A stretch of 64,000 bases of DNA from an uncultured Collinsella sp. (lineage in GTDB: Bacteria > Actinomycetota > Coriobacteriia > Coriobacteriales > Coriobacteriaceae): the NCBI GenBank assembly GCA_900767675.1, contig CAAFZX010000022.1, positions 124,001 through 188,000 of the forward strand, given 5' to 3'. A program made the position numbers and the translations under genes. Below, one piece after another: positions 28,315 through 38,032 of this stretch; positions within the stretch are counted from its first letter, which is position 1, and each line of letters starts with the position of its first letter. The notes beneath the pieces were generated by a model, which was not told where the DNA came from, did no database searches, and was given only the letters and a program-made list of their open reading frames with translations.

Positions 28315-28548
28315 GATGTCTCCTTTCCGTGCGGCGTAAGCCGTAGCTCTTGCAACCAGTATCGCCCAAGGGCACCGTCGCGTGGGGCGGGAAGGGCGAA
28401 TGGGAGCCTCACCTTCCCGAATTGTTATCTTTGTTCCCGTTTGGATGTGGGATATTCAACAGATGTAGAACATTGCGGCTCTGTTCGTTATTGCCTACGT
28501 TTTAGGTTAGATTTTCTAAAGGACAATTGGCTTGTATTGGGGGGTCCT

Positions 28549-29220
28549 ATGAACGAAGCAGTTCCCGCGGTGCCGGCGAGCGCCGAGTCGATGGCAAAAC
28601 AGGGTTGCGAAAAGCTTGGCCTGGACACGTTTGACGCGCTGGTTCGCCGCGCCCGCACGTGCCGTCGATTTGACGAGTCCATGCGCGTGCCGCGCGAGTT
28701 TTTGCTCGAGCTGGCGGAGCTTGCGCATCTGGCTCCCTGTGGCGCCAATGCTCAGCGCCTGCGCTTTCATGTGGTGTGCGGTGCAGAGGACTGCGCTCGC
28801 GTGTTTGACGAGCTCACGTGGGCCGGTGCGCTCAAGGATTGGTCGGGTCCCGATGAGGGTGAGCGCCCGACCGGCTACATCGCGATTCTTGCCGAGCGCG
28901 CTGTTCCGGGTAAGCCCGCCGCGCCCATCACCGAGGTCGACACGGGCATTGCCGCCCAGACGATGATGCTCGCCGCTCGCAGCGCCACGCCCGAGGTGGC
29001 GGCATGCATGTTCAAGGCCTTTACGCCCCGCGCGATTGACGCCATGGGGCTCGATAACGACAAGTATGAGCTCAAGCTGATCATGGCGTTTGGCGTTCCG
29101 GCCGAGACACAGGTGATTGATGCGATCGATTCCAACCCGGATGACTCTATCAATTACTGGCGCGATGAGGCGCAGATGCATCACGTGCCCAAGCGTCCGC
29201 TTGCCGACGTGCTGCTGTAG
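28549..29220 (+). CDS. Nitroreductase-family flavoprotein
   Basis: A 223-residue FMN-dependent oxidoreductase of the nitroreductase fold. The N-terminal RRARTCRRFDES motif binds the flavin phosphate, LAPCGANAQRLRF forms part of the isoalloxazine pocket, and DTGIAAQTMMLAA is the conserved helix. The C-terminus YWRDEAQMHHVPKRPL is typical of small gut nitroreductases. The start ATG follows a G-rich stretch rather than a classic ribosome-binding site. Substrate unknown. Confidence 0.85.
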   Translation: MNEAVPAVPASAESMAKQGCEKLGLDTFDALVRRARTCRRFDESMRVPREFLLELAELAHLAPCGANAQRLRFHVVCGAEDCARVFDELTWAGALKDWSGPDEGERPTGYIAILAERAVPGKPAAPITEVDTGIAAQTMMLAARSATPEVAACMFKAFTPRAIDAMGLDNDKYELKLIMAFGVPAETQVIDAIDSNPDDSINYWRDEAQMHHVPKRPLADVLL

Positions 29221-29255
29221 TTGCACGTCGTTGCGGCGCGATCCGGCGGCAAAAC

Positions 29256-29286
29256 CACCACAAAGGTGCCCGTCTCCTTCGTGGTG
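29256..29286. repeat. CCACCACAAAG-type hairpin between nitroreductase and phosphatase genes
   Basis: CACCACAAAGG (29256-29266) pairs with CCTTCGTGGTG (29276-29286). A related stem ending in a T-run follows pckA at 63465. Without a T-run here, termination is uncertain. Confidence 0.45.
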
Positions 29287-29303
29287 ATGCGAGGGGAGGG
29301 CGT

Positions 29304-29846
29304 GTGGCCGATCTGTATTTGGTGCGGCATGGGCAGACCGAGCTCAATGTGAAGAACATTTTGCAGGGCTGGCACGATTCGCCACTTACGGCGCGTGGGC
29401 GCGAGCAAGCGCTGGCGACGCGTGCGGCGTTCGAGGACCGCGGCGTGACCTTTGACCATGTGTATTCGTCTCCGTTGGGGCGGGCGCGGTGTACGGCCGA
29501 GCTTATCGTTGGCGAGGCTCGTTCCATAGAGCTGGTCGATGAACTGCGCGAGTGGCATTTGGGTTCGTTGGAGGGCACATCAAACCGCGAGATGCCGGCG
29601 CAACCTTGGGGCGATTATCCGGTTGCCTTTGGTGGCGAGTCGGAAAGTGAGCTTCGCGCACGTATGGTCGCGGCGTTGTCCCGCATCATGGCCCGGCCCC
29701 GGCACGACTGCGTGCTAGCCGTCTCCCATGGCTCAGCCTGCCAGGAGTTTCTTGAGTATGTGACCGGCGGGGGAGAGCAACCCGACAACGGTGCCGTGCT
29801 TCATTTTGGCTATTGCGACGGGGCGTTTTCGCTCTTGGATTGGTAA
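29304..29846 (+). CDS. Histidine phosphatase family protein (first of a tandem pair)
   Basis: A 180-residue phosphoglycerate-mutase-like phosphatase. The catalytic LVRHGQTELN is at residues 5-14, and the second catalytic His lies in AVSHGSACQEF. DSPLTARGREQA and SSPLGRARCTAE are conserved. The start is GTG, with GAGGGGAGGG just upstream. It is followed 18 bases later by a paralogue. Targets could be sugar phosphates or cofactors; none can be named. Confidence 0.88.
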   Translation: MADLYLVRHGQTELNVKNILQGWHDSPLTARGREQALATRAAFEDRGVTFDHVYSSPLGRARCTAELIVGEARSIELVDELREWHLGSLEGTSNREMPAQPWGDYPVAFGGESESELRARMVAALSRIMARPRHDCVLAVSHGSACQEFLEYVTGGGEQPDNGAVLHFGYCDGAFSLLDW

Positions 29847-29864
29847 CAAACGAAAGGACCCCCT

Positions 29865-30500
29865 ATGAATAAAGACCTGTATCTGGTCCGTCATGGACAG
29901 ACGATATTTAACCTCAAGCGCATTATTCAGGGCTGGAGTGACTCGCCGCTTACGCAGCTGGGATGCGACCAGGCGGCGCGCGCCGGCATGTTCTTGCGTG
30001 CGCGCGGCATTGAGCCCGATCATGCCTACACCTCTACACTTTATCGCACCGAGCAGACTATCGCCAACTTGTGGCCGGGCTTGGCGTACGAGCGTCTGGA
30101 CGGCCTGCGTGAGTGGTTCTTTGGCGACTTTGAGGCCGAGCGCGTGATGCTCATGCCCGAGCGCCCGTGGCGCGACTTCTATTGCCAGTTTGGCGGCGAG
30201 GGCCAGATGCAGGTGCGCGAGCGCATGGTGGCGACGTTGACCGAGCTTATGCAGCGTCCGGACCATACGTGCGTGCTCGCGGTAAGCCATGGCTCGGCTA
30301 TCAAGGAGTTTATGGATCACGTGAAGGGCGCGGCGGCAGACGAGCGCGACCGCGTTCCGGGCAATTGCTCGGTGCTGCACTTTGCGTTTGATGATGCGAC
30401 GGATACGTTTGAACTGGTTGAGATCTTTACGCAGGAAGACTACGAGCGCGAGCTGGGGCTTGAGCCGTTGGTGGCGGCAGGGAGCCCGCAGCGCGGGTAG
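29865..30500 (+). CDS. Histidine phosphatase family protein (second of a tandem pair)
   Basis: The 211-residue protein is a paralogue of its upstream neighbour: LVRHGQTIFNLKRIIQGWSDSPLT is clearly alike, with the second His in AVSHGSAIKEF. It has a longer C-terminus (FTQEDYEREL..). GAAAGGACCCCCT precedes the ATG. The pair probably arose by local duplication and is co-transcribed. Confidence 0.88.
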   Translation: MNKDLYLVRHGQTIFNLKRIIQGWSDSPLTQLGCDQAARAGMFLRARGIEPDHAYTSTLYRTEQTIANLWPGLAYERLDGLREWFFGDFEAERVMLMPERPWRDFYCQFGGEGQMQVRERMVATLTELMQRPDHTCVLAVSHGSAIKEFMDHVKGAAADERDRVPGNCSVLHFAFDDATDTFELVEIFTQEDYERELGLEPLVAAGSPQRG

Positions 30501-30502
30501 TG

Positions 30503-31186
30503 TTAGAACCGCGCGATTTGGTGAGTGAGCAGGCCCGTTGGAACCTGCGGCGCGCCGCCGCTGACCTGCGCGGTGGGGAACAGCGCGGCAACGGTAAAGT
30601 TGAACGGCTCTTTGCCCGTGTAGGTGCCGACTGTGCGGGCGTCGTCTGCTAGGAGCTGCGCCGCCCCTGCCAGCGCGGCAGCGTAGGTGGGGTCGTCTGC
30701 CGGCGTCGGCTCCGGTGCCTGGTCGAGCATGGCTCGGATGGCGGCAACAGCGTCCTCGCGCTTGACTTCCCATACGCGATGCGTAATGCCGGTGGGGTCG
30801 GTGACGGCGTAGAGCGACGCACCCTCTTTGGCGGCGCCCAGGATGATATCCATGACGGGCGAGGCCTCGTAAGCGAGCGACACGGGACGAGGCTGAACTT
30901 TGAGTTCGGCGATCGCGTGCGCAGCGGCGGCCACGTCAGCGCTGGCATCGCCCTTGCCGCCCGCAAATACACTCGTCGGGCAAATCGCCACGACACCCGT
31001 CACGCGACCCGGCTCTCCCGAGCATTCGTACACGTAATACGCCGCGCCTGGATCCTTGAGCATTAGGCTGTCGGCGATGGCGCCGCGCAGGGCATCGTTG
31101 CCGCTCAGGATACCGCCCATCGCAGGCAACGCTTCGAGCACGCGGTCCTGAGCCGGTCGGATGCAGGGAAACGGAAGTGCTTTCAT
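30503..31186 (-). CDS. Short DUF1015-like protein
   Basis: The start FPCIRPA and the internal segment GITHRVWEVKREDAV resemble DUF1015 proteins, in which a PF..LRP opening and an H-R-x-W motif recur. At 227 residues it is much shorter than the usual 400 or so; the middle is compressed. DUF1015 genes often neighbour serA, and serC-serA lie 3 kb away here. No activity is known. The assignment is moderate; a Coriobacteriia-specific hypothetical protein is the alternative. Confidence 0.55.
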   Translation of the reverse strand: MKALPFPCIRPAQDRVLEALPAMGGILSGNDALRGAIADSLMLKDPGAAYYVYECSGEPGRVTGVVAICPTSVFAGGKGDASADVAAAAHAIAELKVQPRPVSLAYEASPVMDIILGAAKEGASLYAVTDPTGITHRVWEVKREDAVAAIRAMLDQAPEPTPADDPTYAAALAGAAQLLADDARTVGTYTGKEPFNFTVAALFPTAQVSGGAPQVPTGLLTHQIARF

Positions 31187-31225
31187 GGGCGGTCCTAACG
31201 TGTGAGTCGGTTTGTTCGCGGCTTA

Positions 31226-32446
31226 TTATGCCCCAACTTGGCTGCTCGCGTCCCAGAGCACGTTATCGGCGAGCGCGATTAGCACCTGCTGACAACGAAC
31301 GATATCGGCGTGGGGCGCATATTCGTTGGGCTTGTGCGCGAGCGCGAGCGACCCGGGACCGTAGCTCATGCAATTGCGGTTACCTGTCTTGCCGGCAATG
31401 ACGGCGGTGTCGGTGTAGCCGGTAAAGAAGCCGACGGTCGTGTCCGCGTCCGTCACGTCATCGGCGGCACGCTTGAGCGCTGCTAGAAGGGGAGAGTTCG
31501 GGTCGCGCTCGATGGCGGGGCGGTCGCCCGTCACGGTGTAGCTGCCATGGCAACCGGGAACGGCGGCTTCGGCGACGGCGATGGCATGCTCGACCATATT
31601 GATTGCGGCGGCCGTATCGGTCGGCGGGGTCAGGCGCATGTCGACCCAGACTTTGGCGCGGTCGGGTACGACGTAGGGGCGATATCCGCCCTCGATTTGG
31701 CCAAACGTGATGGTCGAAGGCCCCAGCTCATCGTGCGCGGGCAGCGCCGCAAACGCGCGACGAAGCGAACACACGACCTCGGCCATGGCGGCGACGGCAT
31801 CCGCGCCCTTCCACGGCTGGCTCGCATGCGCCGTTACGCCAGCCATTTCAAACTCGAACCACGTGCGCCCCTTGTGCGCCACCTGGATCTGTCCGTCGGT
31901 GGGCTCGGTGTCCAGCACCCATTCGCGCGAGCTGACCCAGCCGGCATCGATCGCGGCCTCTGAGCCGCGCATGAAGTCTTCCTCGTCGACCGAGCAGATG
32001 AGCGAAAAGCCGCGGCGTGGCAGCGCGCCATCCGCCGCCACGCGCTCGAGCGTATGGACCAGTGCGGCAATGGCGCAGGCCAGGCCACCCTTCATATCGC
32101 AGGCACCGCGGCCATAGAGTTTATCGTCGCGCACAACCGCCCCAAGCGGCGTAATGTCCGCGTCCCAGCCGTCGCCCAAGGTGACTGTGTCCATGTGGCA
32201 GATATAGACCAGCCGCGGCTCGTCGCTTTGGCCCGGCACGGTGACTTTAAGGTTGCGGCGCCCGGGCAGCACTTCGAGCTCCTCAATCTGCACGGCATCG
32301 AGCGCAGAACTATCAAGTTGTGCTAGCTGCTGCTCAATGAGCCTCTTAATGAAGCGCTCAATTTCATCCTCATACGCGCCCGGGTCTGAGCTGTCGATCC
32401 GCACAAGCTCCTGCGCAAGCCGCCAGGCAAAGTCCTCATCAACCAT
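31226..32446 (-). CDS. M20-family metallopeptidase/deacylase (ArgE/DapE-like)
   Basis: The 406-residue enzyme should hydrolyse an amide bond of an acylated amino acid or small peptide. Ligand motifs: ICHMDTV, GRGACDMKGG, the VDEED pair, and a late HKPNEY with the final zinc His. The dimerisation domain begins near HKGRTWFEFEMAGVTAHAS. The start at 32446 has GAGG 7 bases upstream; ten more in-frame codons upstream were rejected. Whether it serves lysine or arginine biosynthesis or peptide scavenging cannot be decided. Confidence 0.87.
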   Translation of the reverse strand: MVDEDFAWRLAQELVRIDSSDPGAYEDEIERFIKRLIEQQLAQLDSSALDAVQIEELEVLPGRRNLKVTVPGQSDEPRLVYICHMDTVTLGDGWDADITPLGAVVRDDKLYGRGACDMKGGLACAIAALVHTLERVAADGALPRRGFSLICSVDEEDFMRGSEAAIDAGWVSSREWVLDTEPTDGQIQVAHKGRTWFEFEMAGVTAHASQPWKGADAVAAMAEVVCSLRRAFAALPAHDELGPSTITFGQIEGGYRPYVVPDRAKVWVDMRLTPPTDTAAAINMVEHAIAVAEAAVPGCHGSYTVTGDRPAIERDPNSPLLAALKRAADDVTDADTTVGFFTGYTDTAVIAGKTGNRNCMSYGPGSLALAHKPNEYAPHADIVRCQQVLIALADNVLWDASSQVGA

Positions 32447-32600
32447 ATGCAACCTCACAATCAGTTTGCTTTCCAAACCGATTGTAAGCCTCCTGAGAGA
32501 TCCGCGACGTGGGCGTGGCAGTATTTACCGTTCGCAGGCCGAGCCAGCGCGTTTGCCGTCCGAGCGGGTTCACAAGCGACGCAGCGGGTACGTATCCTTC

Positions 32601-33650
32601 ATGGACGACATGCTGTGCGACATATCTGCCTTTCGGTATCACCGGATACCTCCACAGGTCTTGGCGATAATGCCGGACCTGCCCGATTCTGTAGACGATC
32701 CGCGCAGGGAGCATCTTTGTGAGCACCCGCTCGTCAAGCATTTCCTGGGCACCCCGTTACACGTGTTGGCGCAGGGCGGCTGCGGGCGTAAGGGCGATCG
32801 CATTGTCAGGCATGTTTGGAACGGGGAGAGGCCGTTTGATTCCGTGCGGCAGACAGAGTTTGGCCTCGATGTCGCGTCCCCACTCTTTACCCTGCTGTCC
32901 CTGGCTTCCTCGGTCTCAAACGAGCGTCTGATTATGTGCATGTATGAGATGTGCGGCACCTTTGCCGTGTGCAAGATTGCGCCTCAGGTAAAGTCGGCAC
33001 TTGTGCAGGCATATGGGGGCCGGTGGGGTGACGCACGGTTGGGCTGGGAAAACGTAAAGGATGTCTCGGGGAGTCCAACGGACTTGTGGAAACGACCGCC
33101 CTTGATCGAGCTCTCTGAGCTTGCAGAGTACGTCGATAAGATCCGGGGGCTCCGCGGCGCTAAATCGTTCATACGAGCCGCGAAATGCATTACGGGGGTG
33201 GTGGCATCGCCGCTCGAGGTCCAGGCATCGATGCTGTTTGGCCTTACGAGGTTGCGCGGCGGCGAAGGGCTGCGCCTTACAAATAACGTTGAGATTCGTA
33301 TGACGCGCAGTGCCCGCCTGATTTCGGGGCTTGATAGGCGCTATGCCGATATTTTGCTGGCAAATAAGGACGGTAGTCGAGAGTGTCTGGTTGAATGCCA
33401 AGGTAAAGCCATTCATGGATCCATAGAATCCAAGATTTCGGACTCCGACCGAACGACGGCGCTGCAAGCGATGGGATATCCCGTCGTTTTGATGACCTAT
33501 GGCCAGCTGGCCGACCCCGATGCCTTCCGCGTGGTGATGGAACTCATCATGTCCTATCTCGATGTGCGGCTGAAAGACAAGACGCCGCGGCAGCAGGAGC
33601 TCGAACGGCGGCTTCGTGAGGAGATTTTTATCGATTGGGCGGGAATGTAG
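32601..33650 (+). CDS. Coriobacteriia-type hypothetical protein with Vsr-like domain (paralogue of the 23.4-kb gene)
   Basis: The 349-residue protein begins with MDDMLCDISAFRYHRIPPQV. The middle GSPTDLWKRPPL and SPLEVQASMLFGLTRLRGGEG correspond to SPMETAFAMMLTLP..GG in the other paralogue. The following RRYADILLANKDG..ECLVECQGK and ALQAMGYPVVLMTYGQL fit a PD-(D/E)XK-like core. In this type of protein the N-terminal half looks like AbiEi-type antitoxin or restriction proteins, but the link is weak. The start lacks a clear ribosome-binding site; the Met codon three codons later is an alternative. Confidence 0.65.
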   Translation: MDDMLCDISAFRYHRIPPQVLAIMPDLPDSVDDPRREHLCEHPLVKHFLGTPLHVLAQGGCGRKGDRIVRHVWNGERPFDSVRQTEFGLDVASPLFTLLSLASSVSNERLIMCMYEMCGTFAVCKIAPQVKSALVQAYGGRWGDARLGWENVKDVSGSPTDLWKRPPLIELSELAEYVDKIRGLRGAKSFIRAAKCITGVVASPLEVQASMLFGLTRLRGGEGLRLTNNVEIRMTRSARLISGLDRRYADILLANKDGSRECLVECQGKAIHGSIESKISDSDRTTALQAMGYPVVLMTYGQLADPDAFRVVMELIMSYLDVRLKDKTPRQQELERRLREEIFIDWAGM

Positions 33651-33731
33651 TCGTGCAGATGGAAAACGGTCACGCGGGCTAGAGTTTTGGGCGCGAAAAA
33701 GGCTTCAGTTTCGCCTTGGAAGGGCATAAAA

Positions 33732-33902
33732 ATGCTATCCAGAATAAGTTGTTTCGGAAAATAGACAGTCAACTTGAATCTGGTATATAGAGATCGATTT
33801 TTACCTACTAAAGCCCCTGATAAAGCTGTTTATCAAAGCAGGTGTGCTCAGTGATTTGGGTATGACTGTCGACTATCCGAAAAAACTTATTCTGGGTAGC
33901 AT
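33732..33902. repeat. 171-bp element with 40-bp imperfect terminal inverted repeats
   Basis: The arm at 33732-33771 (ATGCTATCCAGAATAAGTT..) is complementary to 33863-33902 with about six mismatches. The centre is AT-rich and holds no ORF. It looks like a MITE or a large palindromic repeat. It takes up half of the gap between the Vsr-like gene and serA. Confidence 0.65.
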
Positions 33903-33926
33903 TTTAAAACCAGGCGGAGCAACGAA

Positions 33927-33959
33927 TTCGGCCCCCGTTTCGTGAAAACGGGGGCCGAA
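33927..33959 (-). terminator. Strong GC hairpin downstream of serA
   Basis: TTCGGCCCCCGTTT (33927-33940) pairs with AAACGGGGGCCGAA (33946-33959). It stands about 40 bases past the serA stop on the minus strand. Confidence 0.6.
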
Positions 33960-33997
33960 TGGGCTTCATGGCCTGCCTGGCAGGCTTGGCGCCGGCG

Positions 33998-35161
33998 CTA
34001 TTTGATCACGCGCACGCGATACATCGACGGAATCTGCTTGAGAGCCTCGATGGTGCTGCTGTCCAGGTGCTCGTCGGTATCGAACATGGTGTAGGCGTTC
34101 TCGCCAGCGGACTCGTTGGTCATACGCTGCACGTTGGCGTTGTCCTTGGCGAGAATGGCCGTGATCTGGCCGATCATGTTGGGCACGTTGGCGTGCAGGC
34201 AGGCGATGCGGCTCGCGGCGCGCGCCTTGCCCATGCTGCAGGCGGGGTAGTTGACGCTGTGCGCGATGTTGCCGTTTTCCAGGTAATCCTTGAGCTCGCT
34301 GATGGCCATGTCGGCGCAGTTGGCCTCGGCCTCGCCGGTGCCGGCGCCCGAGTGCGTGGTGATAAACGTGTTGGGCATCTTGACGGTCTTGGGTGTGGCA
34401 AAGTCGCAGCTAAACCAGCTCAGCTTGCCCTTGCGCAGAGCAGCGTCGACGGCGTCCTCGTCAATGATGGTTTCGCGCGCGTAGTTGATGAGCACGGCGC
34501 CCGGGGCCAGCAGGTTAATCTGCTTGGTGCTGATCATGCCGATGGTGTCGGCCTTGCTGGGCACGTGCACGGTGAGGTAGTCGCAGCCGCGGCAGAGGTC
34601 CTCGAGCGTGCCCACGCGCTGCACTTCGCGGCTCAGCACCCACGCGTGTTCGACGGAAATGAACGGATCGTAGCCGTAGACATCCATGCCCAGATCGACA
34701 CAGGCGTTGGCGACCTTGGAGCCTACGTTGCCCAGACCGATGACGCCGATGCGCTTGCCCTTGAGCTCGCGGCCCACAAAGGCCTTCTTGGCTTTCTCGG
34801 CATCGACCTGGATCTCGGGGTCGTCGGCGTTGTCGCGCACCCAGTTCATCGACTGCACTACGCCGCGGCTCGAAAGCACCAGCATGCTCAGGACGAGCTC
34901 CTTGACGGCGTTGCTGTTGGCGCCGGGGGAGTTAAAGACGACGACGCCCTTCTTGGCGTACTCCTCGACGGGAATGTTGTTGACGCCGGCGCCGCAGCGG
35001 GCGATGGCGCGGATGCCCTCGGGCAGCTCGTAGCCGTGCAGGTCGGTCGAGCGCATCAGGATCGCGTCGGCCTCCTCGGCGGTGCTTACAAACTCGTAGC
35101 CCTCGCCAAACTCGACCTTGCCGTCCTTGGTAATGTCGTCGATGGTCTTAATCTTACGCAT
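33998..35161 (-). CDS. serA: D-3-phosphoglycerate dehydrogenase
   Basis: It oxidises 3-phosphoglycerate to 3-phosphohydroxypyruvate with NAD+, the first step of serine synthesis. In the 387 residues the substrate domain (GAGVNNIPVEEYAKKGVVVFN) is followed by the NAD fold (GVIGLGNVGSKVA) and the catalytic Arg, Glu and His in INYARETIIDEDA and FITTHSGAG. The C-terminal 70 residues (ARAASRIACLHANVPNMIGQI..) form an ACT domain, so serine feedback is possible. The start has AAGGAG upstream. It follows serC on the same strand by 72 bases. Confidence 0.95.
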   Translation of the reverse strand: MRKIKTIDDITKDGKVEFGEGYEFVSTAEEADAILMRSTDLHGYELPEGIRAIARCGAGVNNIPVEEYAKKGVVVFNSPGANSNAVKELVLSMLVLSSRGVVQSMNWVRDNADDPEIQVDAEKAKKAFVGRELKGKRIGVIGLGNVGSKVANACVDLGMDVYGYDPFISVEHAWVLSREVQRVGTLEDLCRGCDYLTVHVPSKADTIGMISTKQINLLAPGAVLINYARETIIDEDAVDAALRKGKLSWFSCDFATPKTVKMPNTFITTHSGAGTGEAEANCADMAISELKDYLENGNIAHSVNYPACSMGKARAASRIACLHANVPNMIGQITAILAKDNANVQRMTNESAGENAYTMFDTDEHLDSSTIEALKQIPSMYRVRVIK

Positions 35162-35233
35162 GGAAAAACTCCTTAGCAGGTTTTGATCTAAACAGAGTGG
35201 TTTGAAGTGGCTGGTCGGCCCGCGCGTTGCGGG

Positions 35234-36358
<1,125 letters not shown>

Positions 36359-36364
36359 CTTCAT

Positions 36365-36754
36365 GTTCCCCCTCGTAGTGGTTTGAACGTTCGGGATACT
36401 TTAGCACAGTGGAGCGCCAGGTGCGACCGCATCACGGTAAAACTCGAGTGCGCTGCTATGATTTACAGGATGGTTACATGGGGGAGGGGCTTGGCTCGGG
36501 GCTCGTATTCGCTGCCGCCCCCAGCTTCACGGGGTGACATCAAGTCCTCTTGGAGCATATTGTTTGCCTACGGCTTATGCCGTTCGGGAACCGAAATAAA
36601 CCAGATCCTCTTTTTGCCGTTCACAGAATATTTTTACCGTTCAGGGAGTTTTCGCAGCTAAAATGTTGTGCAACAAAATGTTGCTCAATGGATGTGAAGC
36701 GTTTTGTCGTATGAATCAAATGTACCTATTTGATTCGTCGAGAGGCTGAACGAC
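36365..36754. other. 390-bp divergent control region between serC and the BREX operon
   Basis: No credible gene is present. It contains the serC leader on one side; on the other, a direct repeat AAATGTTGTGCAAC / AAATGTTGCTCAAT (36661-36674 and 36676-36689) and a perfect palindrome nearer to brxA. Confidence 0.5.
36713..36736 (+). promoter_or_regulatory. Palindrome directly upstream of brxA
   Basis: GAATCAAA (36713-36720) and TTTGATTC (36729-36736) are perfect inverted repeats with an 8-base spacer, 18 bases before the start codon. It could be a repressor site for the defence operon; no dedicated regulator gene stands upstream. Confidence 0.5.
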
Positions 36755-37378
36755 ATGAGCATGCCCACCACCTATCGTGGTTCTATGACACGTGAACAGT
36801 GGCTTGTTAATGAGACGCGTGTCGTTGCGCGCCTCATGGTGGACGAGAACTTTTCTGATACGAAAGAGATAATTGAAAAGGTTACCGCCCAAAATCTCTT
36901 TCAATATCCTACTGAGCGTGAGCAAAAGTCTATCGCCCGTGCTTGCTGCCGCCGGTTGTTGGCTCTTGGCGAAGACGAAGGCGTGCGCGCGAGCCTGATT
37001 GATCTTGCTGCGCATGGCTCGCTCGAACAGCTTGCGCAGGTCAACCTGTATGCAATGATGTGTGACAACCGAGTTGTCTGGGACTTTATGACGTGCGTGA
37101 TTGCCCCTAAGTTCAGTCTTTTTGATCTCTCGCTTCGAAAATCGGAGATCGTTACGTTTATCGAAGGGCTTCGCGCGCAGGACGATCGCGTTGCAACGTG
37201 GTCGGATGATACGTGCAATAAAGTGCGCCAGGTCCTCGTCAACTGTATAGAGGGTGCTGGATTGTATAGCCGCAAAACTGAAGCCCTTCGTCCGCCATTG
37301 CTCGATTTTGAGCTCGAGCGTTGCGTTCGGGCCAACGACGATGCGGCGGTTCTACCTGCCTTTGGCATAACGGAATAG
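36755..37378 (+). CDS. brxA: BREX protein BrxA (DUF1819)
   Basis: The 207-residue protein matches BrxA in length, place and sequence character: TREQWLVNETRVVARLM near the start, LFQYPTEREQKSIARACCRRL, and the Leu-rich FDLSLRKSEIVTFIEGLR stretch. BrxA is a small, helical, DNA-binding inner component of BREX phage defence. It starts the operon and ends 9 bases before brxB. The base composition of the operon is visibly less GC-rich than that of flanking genes, suggesting horizontal transfer. Confidence 0.9.
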   Translation: MSMPTTYRGSMTREQWLVNETRVVARLMVDENFSDTKEIIEKVTAQNLFQYPTEREQKSIARACCRRLLALGEDEGVRASLIDLAAHGSLEQLAQVNLYAMMCDNRVVWDFMTCVIAPKFSLFDLSLRKSEIVTFIEGLRAQDDRVATWSDDTCNKVRQVLVNCIEGAGLYSRKTEALRPPLLDFELERCVRANDDAAVLPAFGITE

Positions 37379-37387
37379 GGGTGCGAG

Positions 37388-38002
37388 ATGACAGCAACCG
37401 AGTTGCCTTCAATTGATATGAGCTTTGAGCTCATTCGTTCCAAGTTCCACGACCCCGAGTTTTTGAATTGTCGCGGCTTGGGTGGCGAGGTTCCACTCTA
37501 CATCTATTCATATGCAGCTAGGCAAGAGGACCAGGTGCGCGCCCTGACTCAGCAGCTAGTGGATGATAACGAACGCGAGCGCCAGGCGAAAATCGACACC
37601 CCTAATATTGTTTCGTTTGATCTGTGGAGCGTATTTATCGGCATTTGCGAAAAACGCGGCATCTTAGAAAAGATGAGCGCCCTCGAGGAAAAACGAGGCA
37701 GCGATCATTTCTTGCAACGCATGCAGAGCCGAATGGGGCCCGAGAAGTACCTCGAGTTCATTCACGGCAGCTTTATCGAGAGATACGGCGAGCCGAAGCG
37801 CGGGCGCGACGTCCTGATTATCACGGGCGTTGGCAAGATTTACCCGTTCATGCGTGCCCACATCATTCTCGAGTCTATTCAGCCGGTATTTTCCGATATC
37901 CCCGTCGTTTTGTTTTATCCCGGCACCTATGACGGGCAGCAGTTAAAGCTGTTTGGCACGATTGCCGACGGCAACTACTATCGCGCGTTTAACCAACTCT
38001 AA
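37388..38002 (+). CDS. brxB: BREX protein BrxB (DUF1788)
   Basis: The 204 residues carry the DUF1788 pattern: LNCRGLGGEVPLYIYSY at the N-terminus, NIVSFDLWSVFIGICEKRG in the middle, and ITGVGKIYPFMRAHIILESIQPV with VLFYPGTYDGQQLKLFG at the end. It is a soluble component of unknown activity required by type 1 BREX systems. AGGGG precedes the ATG. Confidence 0.9.
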   Translation: MTATELPSIDMSFELIRSKFHDPEFLNCRGLGGEVPLYIYSYAARQEDQVRALTQQLVDDNERERQAKIDTPNIVSFDLWSVFIGICEKRGILEKMSALEEKRGSDHFLQRMQSRMGPEKYLEFIHGSFIERYGEPKRGRDVLIITGVGKIYPFMRAHIILESIQPVFSDIPVVLFYPGTYDGQQLKLFGTIADGNYYRAFNQL

Positions 38003-38032
38003 AAACGTTTCCGGTCATCGAAAGGCATTCCC

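Noticed and set aside
27337..28548. Plus-strand frame that extends the nitroreductase upstream to 627 codons
   Set aside because: The extra part lies antisense to the UPF0178 and DUF308 genes and has shadow composition; the nitroreductase fold begins at the later ATG.
36365..36661. Plus-strand frame of about 105 codons before brxA
   Set aside because: It overlaps the serC start region, has no ribosome-binding site or protein-like composition.
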